Shown here one piece after another: positions 18,234-27,878 of a stretch of 64,000 bases of DNA. The notes beneath the pieces are model-generated. The model did no database searches. It was given only the letters and a program-made list of their open reading frames with translations, and was not told the DNA's origin. A program made the translations under genes and the position numbers. Each line of letters begins with the position of its first letter. Positions within the stretch are counted from its first letter, which is position 1. Source of the DNA: Pelagimonas phthalicica (lineage in GTDB: Bacteria; Pseudomonadota; Alphaproteobacteria; Rhodobacterales; Rhodobacteraceae); NCBI RefSeq assembly GCF_004364805.1, contig NZ_SOAP01000002.1:1-64000 (forward strand), in the 5' to 3' direction.

Positions 18234-20381
18234 ATGTCTGACAGAGTGACCCGAGCAGGCCTGCAAGTTGCGGCTGAGCTGGCTGAATTCATTGAAGAGC
18301 AGGCCCTGCCTGGCACAGATGTCGGAGCTGATGCGTTTTGGCAGGGGCTGTCGGATCTGGCGCATGAGTTTGGGCCGCGCAATGCAGCTCTTTTGGCGAA
18401 ACGCGAAGACATCCAAGGGCAGATTGATGCCTGGCACATTGCCAATCGCGACAAGCCGCATGATCACGAGGCCTATAAGTCCTTTTTGCAAGAGATCGGG
18501 TATCTGTTGCCGGAAGGGGATGATTTCGAAGTCGACACCGCCAATACAGACCCCGAGATCGCCAATGTGCCGGGGCCGCAGCTGGTGGTTCCGATCACCA
18601 ATGCGCGCTATGCGCTGAACGCGGCCAATGCCCGCTGGGGCAGTCTTTATGATGCGTTTTATGGCACCGATGCCATGGGCGTTTTGCCTCCAAAGGGCGG
18701 GTATGACAAAGGCCACGGCGCGCGCGTGATTGCGCGGGCGCGGGTGTTCCTGGATGAAAGCTTTCCGATTGAAGGGCTGAGCCATGCAGATGCGCGGCGC
18801 TATCACGTGCAGGGCGGGGCGCTGTTGGTGGATGAAAAGCTTCTGAGCGACCCGGCCAAGTTTGTCGGCTATCGCGGGCACCCCAAGGCCCCGGATGCGA
18901 TCCTGTTGCAAAACAATGGGTTGCATGTGGAGCTGGTCTTTGATCGCACCCATGTGATTGGGGCGCATGATCAGGCCGGGTTGGCGGATGTGCGTTTGGA
19001 AAGCGCGGTTTCGGCGATCATGGATTGTGAGGATTCCGTCGCCTGTGTGGACGCTGAGGACAAGGTGCAGGCCTATCGCAACTGGCTGGGCCTGATGCGT
19101 GGCGATTTGCAAGAGAGCTTTGAGAAGGGCGGCAAGCAGGTTACGCGCGCGCTGAACGCGGATCTGACCTATACCGGACCGGATGGCGGCGATGTCAGCA
19201 TCAAGGGCCGCGCGCTTTTGCTGGTACGCAATGTGGGCCACCTGATGTCCAACCCGGCGATTTTGCTAAAAGACGGTTCGGAGATCTTTGAAGGTCTGAT
19301 GGACGCCATGGTCACGGTGTTGATCGCCAAGCATGATCTGGCCAAGACCGCAGGCAACCGCAATTCGCATCACGGGTCCGTCTATGTGGTCAAGCCCAAG
19401 ATGCATGGGCCCGAAGAGGTCGCCTTTGCCGATGAGACCTTTGATCGGGTTGAAGCGGTGCTGGGCCTGCCGCGTCACACGGTCAAGCTTGGCATTATGG
19501 ATGAAGAGCGCCGCACCACGGTGAACCTCAAGGAATGTATTCGCGCGGCGAAGTCACGGGTTGCCTTTATCAATACCGGTTTCCTTGATCGCACCGGGGA
19601 TGAGATCCACACCTCGATGGAGGCCGGGCCGTTTTCGCGCAAGGATTTCATCAAGCGCAAGGCCTGGATTGGCGGCTATGAAAACCGCAATGTCGATATT
19701 GGTCTGGAATGCGGGCTGTCTGGTAAGGCGCAGATCGGCAAGGGCATGTGGGCCATGCCGGACATGATGGCGGCGATGATCGAAACCAAGATCGAGCATC
19801 CAAAGGCGGGGGCCAATTGTGCCTGGGTGCCGTCGCCGACAGCGGCGACCTTGCACGCTTTGCATTACCACAAGGTGGATGTGTTTGCGGTGCAGGCCAA
19901 GCTGCGCAAGGGCGGGCGGCGTGCCCATGTGGACACGGTGCTTGAGGTGCCTTTGGCGACCTATCAGAAATGGAGCAAAGAGCAGATCACCCGTGAGGTT
20001 GAGAACAATGCGCAGGGGATCCTGGGCTATGTGGTGCGCTGGGTTGATGCGGGTGTGGGCTGTTCCAAAGTGCCTGACATCAATGATGTTGGTCTGATGG
20101 AAGATCGGGCCACCTGCCGGATTTCCTCGCAGCATATTGCCAATTGGTTGCATCATGAGGTGATCTCGGAAGGGGAGGTCATGGAGATCATGAAACGCAT
20201 GGCCGAGGTGGTGGATCGTCAGAATGCGGGCGATGCGAGCTATGTTGCCATGACCCCGGGTTTTGACGGGATTGCCTTTAAGGCGGCTTGTGATCTGGTC
20301 TTTGAGGGGCGTGTGCAGCCGTCGGGTTATACCGAGCCGGTCCTGCATCGCCGCCGTTTGGAGTTGAAAGCCTCGGCCTGA
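18234..20381 (+). CDS. glcB: Malate synthase G
   Basis: Condenses glyoxylate and acetyl-CoA to malate, closing the glyoxylate shunt or disposing of glyoxylate. At 715 residues it is the monomeric G isoform. Visible parts include the Mg-binding acidic segment [16 protein letters not shown] and the conserved [35 protein letters not shown] and [18 protein letters not shown] blocks. There is no isocitrate lyase or glycolate oxidase gene beside it. Upstream lies an AT-centred inverted repeat, GGTAA-N7-TTACC at 18149-18165, a possible regulator site (weak). It is followed by a GlcG/HbpS-like gene, an association also seen in E. coli glc genes. Confidence 0.96.
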   Translation: MSDRVTRAGLQVAAELAEFIEEQALPGTDVGADAFWQGLSDLAHEFGPRNAALLAKREDIQGQIDAWHIANRDKPHDHEAYKSFLQEIGYLLPEGDDFEVDTANTDPEIANVPGPQLVVPITNARYALNAANARWGSLYDAFYGTDAMGVLPPKGGYDKGHGARVIARARVFLDESFPIEGLSHADARRYHVQGGALLVDEKLLSDPAKFVGYRGHPKAPDAILLQNNGLHVELVFDRTHVIGAHDQAGLADVRLESAVSAIMDCEDSVACVDAEDKVQAYRNWLGLMRGDLQESFEKGGKQVTRALNADLTYTGPDGGDVSIKGRALLLVRNVGHLMSNPAILLKDGSEIFEGLMDAMVTVLIAKHDLAKTAGNRNSHHGSVYVVKPKMHGPEEVAFADETFDRVEAVLGLPRHTVKLGIMDEERRTTVNLKECIRAAKSRVAFINTGFLDRTGDEIHTSMEAGPFSRKDFIKRKAWIGGYENRNVDIGLECGLSGKAQIGKGMWAMPDMMAAMIETKIEHPKAGANCAWVPSPTAATLHALHYHKVDVFAVQAKLRKGGRRAHVDTVLEVPLATYQKWSKEQITREVENNAQGILGYVVRWVDAGVGCSKVPDINDVGLMEDRATCRISSQHIANWLHHEVISEGEVMEIMKRMAEVVDRQNAGDASYVAMTPGFDGIAFKAACDLVFEGRVQPSGYTEPVLHRRRLELKASA

Positions 20382-20416
20382 AGCCAGAGGTATTGCGCCG
20401 CGCCAATGCGCGTCGC

Positions 20417-20512
20417 TGGGGGGCGGGCGCGCAAGCGCGCCCGCGAAGGGGGCCAGCCCCCTCTGGGCCCAAGGGCCCATTCACCCCCGGAATATTTGGA
20501 CCAAGAAGAAAC
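20417..20512 (-). repeat. GC-rich palindromic intergenic repeat, copy B
   Basis: Reverse orientation relative to copy A. On the minus strand it reads GTTTCTTCTTGGTCCAAATA, then a TTCCGGGGGTGAAT core, a GGGCCCTTGGGCCC hairpin, a GGGGGC-GCCCCC type stem and a GCGGGCGCGC-GCGCGCCCGC stem. It occupies most of the gap between glcB and the GlcG-like gene. Confidence 0.75.
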
Positions 20513-20527
20513 AAAGGGAGAGGTGTC

Positions 20528-20950
20528 ATGATCTCATTGGAACAGGCACGGGGCATTGTGCGGGCCGCTTTGGCAGCCGGGAACGAGGCGGAGATGAAGC
20601 CGCTTTCTGTGATCGTGCTGGATGCGGGCGGGCATGTCTTGGCCTTTGAGCGCGAAGATGGGGCTGCGCCCGGGCGGTTTGAGATTGCGATGGGCAAGGC
20701 CTATGGCGCGGTGATGCTGGGCATGGCGGGCACGGCGCAGATGGCGCGGGCCGAGGCGCAGGCCTATTTTATTGGCGCGGCCAATGGGGCTTATGGCGGG
20801 CGTTTGATCCCGGTGCCGGGGGGTATTTTGGTGCGTGATGCGACTGGCGCTGTTATTGGGGCCGTTGGCGTGACAGGTGACACCTCGGACAATGACGCGA
20901 TTGCTGGCAAGGCAGGTATCGAATCCGTTGGGCTGACTGCGGAAATCTGA
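20528..20950 (+). CDS. GlcG/HbpS family haem-binding-like protein
   Basis: 140-residue protein of the GlcG/HbpS (DUF336) family. The fold is known from the haem-binding Streptomyces HbpS, while GlcG itself has no firm function. Typical parts are SVIVLDAGGHVLAFEREDGA near residues 26-45, the FEIAMGKAYGAVMLG helix, and the C-terminal IPVPGGILVRDATGAVIGAVGVTGDT. The start is the ATG at 20528 with GGGAGAGG upstream; the frame is open into the repeat, which is not coding. Its place after malate synthase G echoes the E. coli glc operon. A bidirectional terminator follows. Confidence 0.9.
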   Translation: MISLEQARGIVRAALAAGNEAEMKPLSVIVLDAGGHVLAFEREDGAAPGRFEIAMGKAYGAVMLGMAGTAQMARAEAQAYFIGAANGAYGGRLIPVPGGILVRDATGAVIGAVGVTGDTSDNDAIAGKAGIESVGLTAEI

Positions 20951-20971
20951 ATTGATGCCATCGCAGTAATG

Positions 20972-21003
20972 AAAAACGCCTCTGGATCCCAGAGGCGTTT
21001 TTT
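20972..21003. terminator. Bidirectional rho-independent terminator
   Basis: AAAAACGCCTCTGG, loop ATC, CCAGAGGCGTTTTTT. The 9-bp GC stem is flanked by A and T tracts, so it can end transcripts from both the GlcG-like gene (+) and the nlpD-like gene (-). Confidence 0.9.
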
Positions 21004-21022
21004 GTGTTATCGCACCTGTTGA

Positions 21023-22210
21023 TCAGGGCAAATAGGTCGTCGGATCGGTGCTTTCAAAGCCCTTGCGCACTTCGAAATGCAGGATCGAGGGGTCCCCTGG
21101 TTTGACCTTGCCGATGGACTGACCTTTGCTGACCGCATCACCCTTTTTGACGGTGATATTGTCGAGATGGGTGTAGACGGTGATCAGGTCACCGGGATGG
21201 CGGATCAGCAGGAACTTGATGCCTTCAGCGGTGCTGCTGACCGAGGCGACCTGACCGGAAGCGGCGGCTTTGACCGTCGTGCCAGCGGGGGCTGAGATGT
21301 CGATGCCCTCATTGCGGCCCTTGGCGTAGTCGCGCACGATGCTGCCAGAGACCGGCATGACCATCTCTGACTTGGCCGGTTTGGAGGTGCCGATATCGGC
21401 CACGGGTTTTGCCGGTTTCGGCGGAGTGGCGGCCGGTTTGGCCGGGGTTGGGGTGACGGCCGCTGCCGGTGGCGTTTCATCCGGCAATGGGGTTGAGGCG
21501 GAGGGCGGCGGCGGTGTTGGTGTGCCACGGCCCGGCTCCGGGATCTCACGCGGTTTGGCGGCGGATGGCGCGGGTTTTTGCGTCACCGGGATAATCAATT
21601 GCTGGCCTTCGCGCACCGAGAAGCTGCGATCCAAGCCATTCCATTCGGCGAGCGAGCGTGGAGACACGTCGTAAAGCCGCGCAATGGTAAAGGCGGTTTC
21701 GCCGCGTGCCACCGTATGACGGGTTGGCTCAACCCCGCTGGAGCCCGCCGGGGCGCGTGGTGTGGTTGGGGCGGCGCGATCAATCGCGCCCCCGGCCAGG
21801 GTGGCCACATCGACCGTGGCCGCAGGGGTGATCGGGCCGGTGATGTCAGAGCCAGTGGCGGGGGAGGGTTCGCTCACCCGGCGCGGCAAAACCACCAAGG
21901 CACCGTGGTTCAGCGGATCATCGACCTTCATACCGTTATATTGCGCCAGCTCATTGGCGGGCAAGCCGATGCGGGCGGCGAGACTGGCCAGGGTGTCGCC
22001 GCGTTTGGCCACCGCCACCTGATAGCTGGGATAGGAAATGATGCCGCGATTATCGGGATCGGGGCGGTTTTCCGTTGCCTTTTGCGCCGCAGCAGATGTG
22101 TCGATCCGGCCGCCGATCTTGCCCCGCAGGTCCAGATCAATCGGTTGCGAACAGGCACCAAGCGTCAGGCCCAGGGCAAGCGCAGATACAATTCGGGTTT
22201 TGGCTGTCAT
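21023..22210 (-). CDS. NlpD-like lipoprotein with LysM and degenerate LytM (M23) domain
   Basis: Probable outer-membrane lipoprotein of 395 residues: signal peptide with lipobox LGAC (Cys20), two LysM domains (about residues 66-108 and 165-210), a Pro/Ala-rich linker, and a C-terminal LytM/M23 domain. The zinc sites of active M23 peptidases are damaged. HxxxD is replaced by RNEGID (Asn for His), and HxH by ILHFEV (Ile for the first His). That pattern fits NlpD/EnvC-type activators of cell-wall amidases at division rather than an active peptidase (inference). It closes the surE-pcm-nlpD order known from many Proteobacteria; the gap to pcm is 73 bases. Confidence 0.88.
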   Translation of the reverse strand: MTAKTRIVSALALGLTLGACSQPIDLDLRGKIGGRIDTSAAAQKATENRPDPDNRGIISYPSYQVAVAKRGDTLASLAARIGLPANELAQYNGMKVDDPLNHGALVVLPRRVSEPSPATGSDITGPITPAATVDVATLAGGAIDRAAPTTPRAPAGSSGVEPTRHTVARGETAFTIARLYDVSPRSLAEWNGLDRSFSVREGQQLIIPVTQKPAPSAAKPREIPEPGRGTPTPPPPSASTPLPDETPPAAAVTPTPAKPAATPPKPAKPVADIGTSKPAKSEMVMPVSGSIVRDYAKGRNEGIDISAPAGTTVKAAASGQVASVSSTAEGIKFLLIRHPGDLITVYTHLDNITVKKGDAVSKGQSIGKVKPGDPSILHFEVRKGFESTDPTTYLP

Positions 22211-22283
22211 CTCGATTTCCTCATACGCGCCCCTTGTTGCCGGGACGTCATTGCACCGCCGTTTTATCGATGGTCAGCCCTGA

Positions 22284-22925
22284 TCAGTCTTTGCCCAGAC
22301 CTTCAACCAACGGCACAAATCGCACGGGGCGCAGTTCGTCATAATCGAACCCATCCTCATGGCGTGTGACGCGGATCAGGCTTTGCACAGCATCGGACTG
22401 GCCCACCGGTACAACCATGATACCGCCAATTTTAAGCTGCGCCAAGAGCGGGCCGGGCGGATCTTCGGCGGCGGCGGTCACAATTATGCGGTCAAACGGG
22501 GCCTGATCGGGCAAGCCAAAGCTGCCATCCGCCGTAAAAGCGGTGATATTGGTCAGCTCCATCTTGTCAAAAACCTTGGTTGCGGCTTTGACCAGACGGC
22601 GATGGCGATCCACCGTATAGACGCGGCGCGCCAGCAGGGCGAGTACGGCGGCCTGATAGCCGGAGCCGGTGCCAACCTCGAGCACCTTGTCGCGCGGACC
22701 AACCTGCAAGGCCTGCGTCATCAGTGCGACCACCGAGGGCTGCGAGATGGTCTGACCACAGGCGATGGGCAGCGGCATGTCCTCATAGGCGCGGTCGGTG
22801 AAATAGCCCTGGATGAAATCGCCGCGATCTACGCGCTCCATCACCGACAGCACTTTGCTATCGGTCACACCTTTGGAGCGCAGCGCAAAGAGGAACTGCA
22901 TTTTGGCTTCGGCGTCAAAACTCAT
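22284..22925 (-). CDS. pcm: Protein-L-isoaspartate O-methyltransferase
   Basis: Repairs isoaspartyl residues in aged proteins using S-adenosylmethionine. 213 residues with the characteristic region [20 protein letters not shown] and the SAM-binding [20 protein letters not shown] motif II-type residues continue with [19 protein letters not shown]. The start ATG overlaps the surE stop by four bases (ATGA), as expected for an operon. Confidence 0.95.
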   Translation of the reverse strand: MSFDAEAKMQFLFALRSKGVTDSKVLSVMERVDRGDFIQGYFTDRAYEDMPLPIACGQTISQPSVVALMTQALQVGPRDKVLEVGTGSGYQAAVLALLARRVYTVDRHRRLVKAATKVFDKMELTNITAFTADGSFGLPDQAPFDRIIVTAAAEDPPGPLLAQLKIGGIMVVPVGQSDAVQSLIRVTRHEDGFDYDELRPVRFVPLVEGLGKD

Positions 22926-23719
22926 GCAAAGGCGTCTTTCAAGCGGTCCAGGGCGTCATGGGCGGTCAGGTCCGCGCGCATGGGCGTGACCGAGATATAC
23001 CCGTCGAGATTGCGTTCCGCATCCGAGCCGGTTTCGGCCGGCGCGCGTTGGTCGCCGCCCCGCACCCAGAGAAAACGCCGCCCGGAAGGGGCGTTATGTG
23101 GCGTGACGCTAAAGCGGGTATTGGCGCGTTTGCCTTGTGGGGCCACGGTGATGCCTTTGACGGCATCCGCAGGCACAGGTGGGAAATTCACGTTGTAAAA
23201 CAGGCGGTAGCGGTCTTGGTCACCCGGATCAGCGGCGCGATCAGAGGCCAGGATCTTGCGAATGACCTCAACCCCGTATTGGGCTGCGGCCTCAAATGGG
23301 TTGTCGATGGCGTTATTGTCAGGGCCGTAATATTGCGACAAAGCAATGGCGGGCAGGCCCTGCAAGGCGGCCTCGATAGCGGCACCGATTGTGCCGGAAT
23401 AAAGCGTGTTTTCAGCCGAGTTATTGCCGCGATTGACCCCGGACAGGACCAGATCGGGTGGGGTGTCGGCCATGACGTCATGCACACCGGCCAGAACGCA
23501 ATCCGCGGGCGAGCCTTCGGCGGCGAAACGGCGTTCGCCCATCTGTGCAATCATCGTCGGGTGAGTGTAGGAAATGCAATGCCCGACACCGGATTGTTCA
23601 AAGGCCGGGGCCACCGTCCAAACTTCGCCATCCGGCCCGGCCAGCTCTTGCGCGATGGCCTCAAGAATTTTGAGGCCGGGGGCATTGATACCGTCGTCAT
23701 TGGTGATGAGTATGCGCAT
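22922..23719 (-). CDS. surE: 5'/3'-nucleotidase SurE
   Basis: Metal-dependent nucleoside monophosphate phosphatase linked to stationary-phase survival; 265 residues. The N-terminal [14 protein letters not shown] holds the metal-binding Asp-Asp pair, followed by [15 protein letters not shown] and the [20 protein letters not shown] box that completes the active site. The frame is open to 23812, but the ATG at 23719 begins exactly at the conserved motif. First gene of the surE-pcm-nlpD operon. Confidence 0.95.
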   Translation of the reverse strand: MRILITNDDGINAPGLKILEAIAQELAGPDGEVWTVAPAFEQSGVGHCISYTHPTMIAQMGERRFAAEGSPADCVLAGVHDVMADTPPDLVLSGVNRGNNSAENTLYSGTIGAAIEAALQGLPAIALSQYYGPDNNAIDNPFEAAAQYGVEVIRKILASDRAADPGDQDRYRLFYNVNFPPVPADAVKGITVAPQGKRANTRFSVTPHNAPSGRRFLWVRGGDQRAPAETGSDAERNLDGYISVTPMRADLTAHDALDRLKDAFA

Positions 23720-23838
23720 GAGAAAGCCTGTTTGGTGTTTGCTTCTCCATAGGCAATGTGGTGCCATGGGGCAAGCGTGCAGCCACTCTTTTGGCTGCGG
23801 CGCATGGCGCAAACGCTATGTGGCTGGTTTCCTGATGA

Positions 23839-24501
23839 CTAAAGACGCGTCGCGCAATAACCGCAACTCAGCCGATAGGGCGGTCCTGTGCGGTAGAACT
23901 CGTGGGCTGGGGCATGAAAGCCCGTCTCATTCAGGAGATCTAGAATCTCGGTCGGCTTGTATGACTGATGTCCCCAACGCCAGCGCACAAGCGCGGTACA
24001 CCAATGCGGGCGAGAGACTGACAATATCAAACGACCGTTGGGATTGAGATGTTCAAAAATCCAGCGCAAGGCTTGGATCGGGTCATCACAATGCTCGATC
24101 ACATGGGCGCAAAGAATGACGTCATATCTGCGCCCCAAGGGGGTGTCGCCAACGGTCCCCTGAAGACAGCGCGCTGTCGGAAAGACGGAATGCGCTTGGG
24201 TCAGCATGTCTGAGGAAAGATCCAAAAGATCGAGTTCTGCATCAGAGCCCGTTACCTCATAAAAGGCTTGGGACAAAGCTGCTGTGCCACATCCGGCATC
24301 TAGGACGGATGTGGCTCTGGGACCTTCGGGGCAGGCAAACCGAACCAAATCGCGGTAAGCCGCATCAAAACCAAGTTTAGATATGCCCGATTGCCAGCTT
24401 TTGGCGGCCCCATCATAAAGGCTTTGCATATCTGGCCCAGAAGTCCCGCCGGGACGGCGACGGGTCAAGCTTAATCGAAATCCTGGCCAAAGCGTGTTCA
24501 T
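23839..24501 (-). CDS. Class I SAM-dependent methyltransferase
   Basis: About 220 residues with the methyltransferase motif I SVLDAGCGTAALSQ, an acidic motif II region (LDLLDLSSDML) and motif IV-like YDVILCAHVIEHC. The overall pattern resembles UbiE/Methyltransf_11-type enzymes; no substrate can be named. Start is uncertain: ATG at 24501 (used here) or the internal ATG at 24429, neither with a strong ribosome site. The longer open frame to 24855 overlaps the SDR gene and is not credible. It lies 40 bases downstream of the SDR gene on the same strand. Confidence 0.8.
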   Translation of the reverse strand: MNTLWPGFRLSLTRRRPGGTSGPDMQSLYDGAAKSWQSGISKLGFDAAYRDLVRFACPEGPRATSVLDAGCGTAALSQAFYEVTGSDAELDLLDLSSDMLTQAHSVFPTARCLQGTVGDTPLGRRYDVILCAHVIEHCDDPIQALRWIFEHLNPNGRLILSVSRPHWCTALVRWRWGHQSYKPTEILDLLNETGFHAPAHEFYRTGPPYRLSCGYCATRL

Positions 24502-24541
24502 TCCCGCACTAGGCGGGGGCTGTGGTCTTAGGTCAAGCCCG

Positions 24542-25195
24542 TCAGCTTCGCAATTTCGTGAGCAGGCGCGCGGCTTCGTCTTTGGGGCCTGCCAGGGCGT
24601 TGCGTTCCTCACCCGGATGGAAGCGAGCACGCAGGGCGGTGCGCATCGGCTTGGGTTCCAGGATCTGAACATTCGGGCCGGTTTTGGCGCTTTCGGTGGC
24701 CCAGCTGCGCGCCAGTGCCATCTGAGCCGTCTTGGTCGTGCCGTAATGACCGTAAAACGCCTCGCCGCCATGTGGGTCGTCAAAGAACAGCGCCGTGCCG
24801 TCATCGCCAAGCAGGGGGGCCACGAAAGGAATGAGGTGTCCCATGGCGTCCACATTGATCGACAGGGATTTCTGCCAGTCTTTTTGATCCATATGCGGGG
24901 CAGGGGTCAGCGGGGCAGCGTGAATGGCCGTATGCGCCCAAAGCGCCACCTTGCCCCAGCGATCATAGATCGAGCGACACAGATGCGCCATCGCATCGCG
25001 ATTGGTGATGTCCATCGGGGCCAGCGTGGCTTCGCCGCCCTTGGCCTTGATCATATCATCCAGCTCTTCAAGCCCGCCGGTGGTGCGGGCCAGGGCGACG
25101 ATGTGATACTCCGGGGCCAGTGCTTCGGCCAGGTAAAAGCCCAAACCGCGCGATGCGCCGGTGATCAGGGCGATCTTTGTGTTTTGCTCAGTCAT
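24542..25195 (-). CDS. Short-chain dehydrogenase/reductase
   Basis: NAD(P)-dependent oxidoreductase of the classical SDR fold, about 217 residues. The N-terminal ALITGASRGLGFYLAEAL is the cofactor motif TGxxxGxG, and the catalytic YxxxK is present as YGHYGTTK. The usual NAG motif is replaced by WAHTAIHAAPL, which is uncommon. The ATG at 25195 (TEQNTKIALITG) is chosen over an upstream TTG. It may be cotranscribed with the downstream methyltransferase. Substrate unknown. Confidence 0.85.
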   Translation of the reverse strand: MTEQNTKIALITGASRGLGFYLAEALAPEYHIVALARTTGGLEELDDMIKAKGGEATLAPMDITNRDAMAHLCRSIYDRWGKVALWAHTAIHAAPLTPAPHMDQKDWQKSLSINVDAMGHLIPFVAPLLGDDGTALFFDDPHGGEAFYGHYGTTKTAQMALARSWATESAKTGPNVQILEPKPMRTALRARFHPGEERNALAGPKDEAARLLTKLRS

Positions 25196-25347
25196 GGGGG
25201 CGGTGTGTCTTGCTTTGCTCAAAAGGTCAAGCCATGGCCAGGATCAGACCGGCGATGTCGCAGCTTGTTGGCTTTGCAAAGTGGTCCTGCGTCGGGTTTT
25301 GCAAGTTTTGCAGCGAAAACGGGCGCTAACAGGCTTGATCAGGCCTG

Positions 25348-25366
25348 TGCAGTGCTTGACACTGCA
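25348..25366. promoter_or_regulatory. Inverted repeat upstream of bioY
   Basis: TGCAGTG-CTTGA-CACTGCA is a perfect 7-bp inverted repeat overlapping a TTGACA-like -35 sequence, about 55 bases before bioY. It could be an operator or hairpin. It does not match the BioR box TTATCTATAA. Function unproven. Confidence 0.35.
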
Positions 25367-25420
25367 CCATGAGGCCCGCAGAAGTGCGGGGTCACTAGAT
25401 ATTCATAGAAGGGGGCGCGC

Positions 25421-26011
25421 ATGTCTAGCCTTTCTCACTCCGCTCTTGGTCAATTGTCTGCACTGAAGCAGGCCGGGATTGTCCTTGGAGCGTCGATCTT
25501 CATCGCCGTAGCCGCTCAGGTCAGCGTACCAATGTTCCCGGTGCCAATGACGCTGCAAATGCTGGCCATCCTGCTGGTTGGTTTTGCTTTGGGGGCTCGT
25601 CTGGGCACCGCCGCGCTGGTCACCTATCTGGCCGAAGGGGCCATGGGCCTGCCGGTTTTTGCCAATGGCGCAAATGGTGCGGCTTTCTTTGGCCCGACCG
25701 CGGGCTTTCTGATCGGGTTCGTTGGCGTGGCCTTTTTGGCGGGGCTGGCGGCTGATCGTGGTATCGCCAAGGGTTTTGTCTCCACCGCCATTGTTGGTCT
25801 GGTCATTGCCGCTCTGCTTTACATCCCGGGCATCGCCTGGCCGATGGCCGTGGCGCAGGTTGCCGGGATCGAAGGCAGCTGGATTGGCAAGGAATTCGGT
25901 TCTTACTACTGGACCTATTTCATGAAGCCCTTCCTGATCGGTGATGCGGTCAAGGCGGTTCTGGCGGCTCTGATCATGGCTGGTGGCTGGAGCTTCCTCG
26001 CCAAGCGCTGA
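25421..26011 (+). CDS. bioY: Biotin transporter BioY
   Basis: Substrate-binding (S) component of an ECF-type biotin uptake system, or a stand-alone transporter. 196 residues with about six membrane helices and BioY-type segments: VAAQVSVPMFPVPMTLQML near residues 30-48, YLAEGAMGLPVFANG, and the C-terminal MKPFLIGDAVKAVLAALI. bioM and bioN are not adjacent, so it either uses a shared energising module encoded elsewhere or works alone. Start ATG with GGGGGCG upstream. Confidence 0.93.
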   Translation: MSSLSHSALGQLSALKQAGIVLGASIFIAVAAQVSVPMFPVPMTLQMLAILLVGFALGARLGTAALVTYLAEGAMGLPVFANGANGAAFFGPTAGFLIGFVGVAFLAGLAADRGIAKGFVSTAIVGLVIAALLYIPGIAWPMAVAQVAGIEGSWIGKEFGSYYWTYFMKPFLIGDAVKAVLAALIMAGGWSFLAKR

Positions 26012-26033
26012 TCACGTTAGATCAAGTATTGGG

Positions 26034-26070
26034 AACGCCGCTCCGAGGGGTCGGGGCGGCGTTTTCTTTT
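26034..26070 (+). terminator. Rho-independent terminator after bioY
   Basis: Inverted repeat AACGCCGCTCC / GGGGCGGCGTT followed by TTCTTTT, about 22 bases past the bioY stop. Confidence 0.75.
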
Positions 26071-26086
26071 GTGGTTTTGCGCGTGC

Positions 26087-26166
26087 CGCGGGCGGGGAAG
26101 GGGCGCTGCCCCTCTTGGGCGCAAGCGCCCAATTCACCCCGGGATATTTGCAGCCCAGAGAAACAA
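26087..26166 (-). repeat. GC-rich palindromic intergenic repeat, copy C
   Basis: On the minus strand it reads GTTTCTCTGGGCTGCAAATA, then TCCCGGGGTGAATT, a GGGCGCTTGCGCCC hairpin and a GGGGCAGCGCCCC stem. Same order of elements as copies B and D. It lies between the bioY terminator and the DUF1284 gene. Confidence 0.75.
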
Positions 26167-26175
26167 AGGCTCTTT

Positions 26176-26607
26176 TCAGCCCTCGTCGCTGTCATGCAGG
26201 CGCTTGAGCGCGTCTTCGCACAACCCATATTCGAGCCATTGGCAGCCGGAACAGACGGTGGAGAGCGCGCCGGGGGGGACGTTTTGCTTGATGCGTTGCA
26301 AGGCCTCGCCCCAAGTGAGTTCTTCGTGTGGTTGCAATTTCAATGCGGCGGCATGAGAGCGATCCAATTGCGAGATGGATTGCTGATTGGTGCAAAGCCG
26401 CCCCTGACGTTTGGGGCAGGGGGCGCAGATATCATCCGCGTAGCCGGTCAGTTTGATCCGCGTCTCGCGCCCCTCGGGGGTGCGCAGGCGGCCCATGACG
26501 ATGGCGCGCATGTTGGCGGTGAAATCATCCGAATAGCCCTTGCCCTGAAAGCCCAGGGCACAGAGGAAATGATGCGGACGAAAGCGGAGCGGCGGGGTGT
26601 CTGACAT
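26176..26607 (-). CDS. DUF1284 domain protein
   Basis: 143 residues with the family hallmark RFRPHHFLCALGFQGKGYS and several conserved cysteines (CAPCPKRQGRLC, then STVCSGCQWLEYGLC), suggesting an Fe-S cluster or zinc site. Function unknown for the family. Its ATG overlaps the stop of the DUF2199 gene (TGATG), so the two are translated as a pair. Confidence 0.88.
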   Translation of the reverse strand: MSDTPPLRFRPHHFLCALGFQGKGYSDDFTANMRAIVMGRLRTPEGRETRIKLTGYADDICAPCPKRQGRLCTNQQSISQLDRSHAAALKLQPHEELTWGEALQRIKQNVPPGALSTVCSGCQWLEYGLCEDALKRLHDSDEG

Positions 26608-27143
26608 CAGTCTTGTGCCAGTTTCGGGCGGATATCGTTGCCCGCGGCGGCATAGATATCCAGCAAATCGTCAAAGCTGATGCCGTTTTCCTGGGCCTCT
26701 GCCAGGGGGCCTTCGATCGCATGGAGGCGCGGGCGTTGATCCTCGGGGCCGGGGGCGATTTGGCAAAGCGTGCCAAGCTCTTCCTCAAAGCCCGGTGGGG
26801 TATTGGCGATCAAGCCTTCGCCCGGTTCGATGTCTTGGGCATCGCCGGACCAGGCTGCCAGGAATGCGCGAAACAGGGTTTCACTGACCTCGGTCCATAG
26901 CCCAAAACCAAAGCTGTCATCTGATCCGCGCACCGGCAGGTATAGCACGGCGCGCAGGAAATAGCGCCCCTCAAGCCGACAGAGATCATGGTTGAGACGA
27001 TCCTCGCCAACAATCAGATCACCCCCGCCCTCAAAAGCGGTGTGCGGCCAGTCCTCGGGCTCTTCAAAACCGATGTCGAAAATCCCGTCAAAGGGCGGGG
27101 AATGCAGGCGACGCCAGCGGCTATCAAGGGCAAGAAGCGCCAT
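26607..27143 (-). CDS. DUF2199 domain protein
   Basis: 178-residue soluble protein with the DUF2199 pattern: YFLRAVLYLPVRGSDDSFGFGLWTEVSE in the middle and RPRLHAIEGPLAEAQENGIS near the end. No catalytic role is known. It is first in a two-gene leftward unit with the DUF1284 gene. Confidence 0.8.
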   Translation of the reverse strand: MALLALDSRWRRLHSPPFDGIFDIGFEEPEDWPHTAFEGGGDLIVGEDRLNHDLCRLEGRYFLRAVLYLPVRGSDDSFGFGLWTEVSETLFRAFLAAWSGDAQDIEPGEGLIANTPPGFEEELGTLCQIAPGPEDQRPRLHAIEGPLAEAQENGISFDDLLDIYAAAGNDIRPKLAQD

Positions 27144-27455
27144 GGGGATACTCGGGTTTTATTGAACGATCCGGGGCGGGTGTAACGTGTTTTGCTGCCG
27201 AGTGAAAATGCAAATCGGCCGTCGTGAGGTTTGGGCGACGGTTCGTCCTGGGCATTGGGAAAGGAAAAGACGTGATGGGACAGATGGGGTCCGGCCTTAT
27301 CCCCTTGGCATGCCTATCAAAACTGCCATGCTGAACGGGGCGATTTCTACGCTGTTATCCCCCAAATGCGGTATGTGCAGCCCTCAATTGAGGCGTATCG
27401 AAAGCAAAGACCCGGCGAAGGAGCCCGGGGTTTTCATCACTTTTGAGGTCTTCAC

Positions 27456-27869
27456 ATGCTTAAAACCGTTTTGCTTTCTCTATCTTTGGTTGCCGTGGCA
27501 GGCGCAGCCCATGCGGCTGGGTGCAAGGTCAATATCGGTGTGGATAACCGGTCCAATGATCGGGCGGTCTGTCTGCACCTGAAATCCAAGACCCGTGCCA
27601 ATCCGCGCTGGGTCAGCATGAACAACAACATCGCCACGATGGGCGATCGAAAGATTTGCGCCGGGCCAGGGAAATCCGTGTCAAAGCCCATCAATTTCCC
27701 CTTGGTCGGGTGCAAGGTCAAACGCGCCCTGCAGGCCGAGATTGTTTGTCATAAAGTGGGTAAGCGGCCCGGGTTTCCTGTCGCGCGTCGCACCGGTGAG
27801 CGCCATGTGGAAAATGTTGGCTTTCACAAGCTGAAAGACCGCAAGTTCCGCTATAAATGCGAACAGTAA
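27456..27869 (+). CDS. Small exported cysteine-containing protein
   Basis: 137 residues with a strong Sec signal peptide (LKTVLLSLSLVAVAGAAHA) and a basic mature part with six cysteines (GCKVNIG, AVCLHLK, KICAGPG, GCKVKRAL, EIVCHKVG, YKCEQ), likely three disulfides. Start ATG with GAGGTC upstream. Monocistronic, with the convergent next gene only ten bases away. No family recognised; the size and cysteine pattern resemble the exported protein at 12463 only loosely. Confidence 0.75.
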   Translation: MLKTVLLSLSLVAVAGAAHAAGCKVNIGVDNRSNDRAVCLHLKSKTRANPRWVSMNNNIATMGDRKICAGPGKSVSKPINFPLVGCKVKRALQAEIVCHKVGKRPGFPVARRTGERHVENVGFHKLKDRKFRYKCEQ

Positions 27870-27878
27870 GGGGCGGTT

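Noticed and set aside
25380-25420. BioR operator before bioY
   Set aside because: The TAGATATTCATAG stretch does not match TTATCTATAA closely enough.
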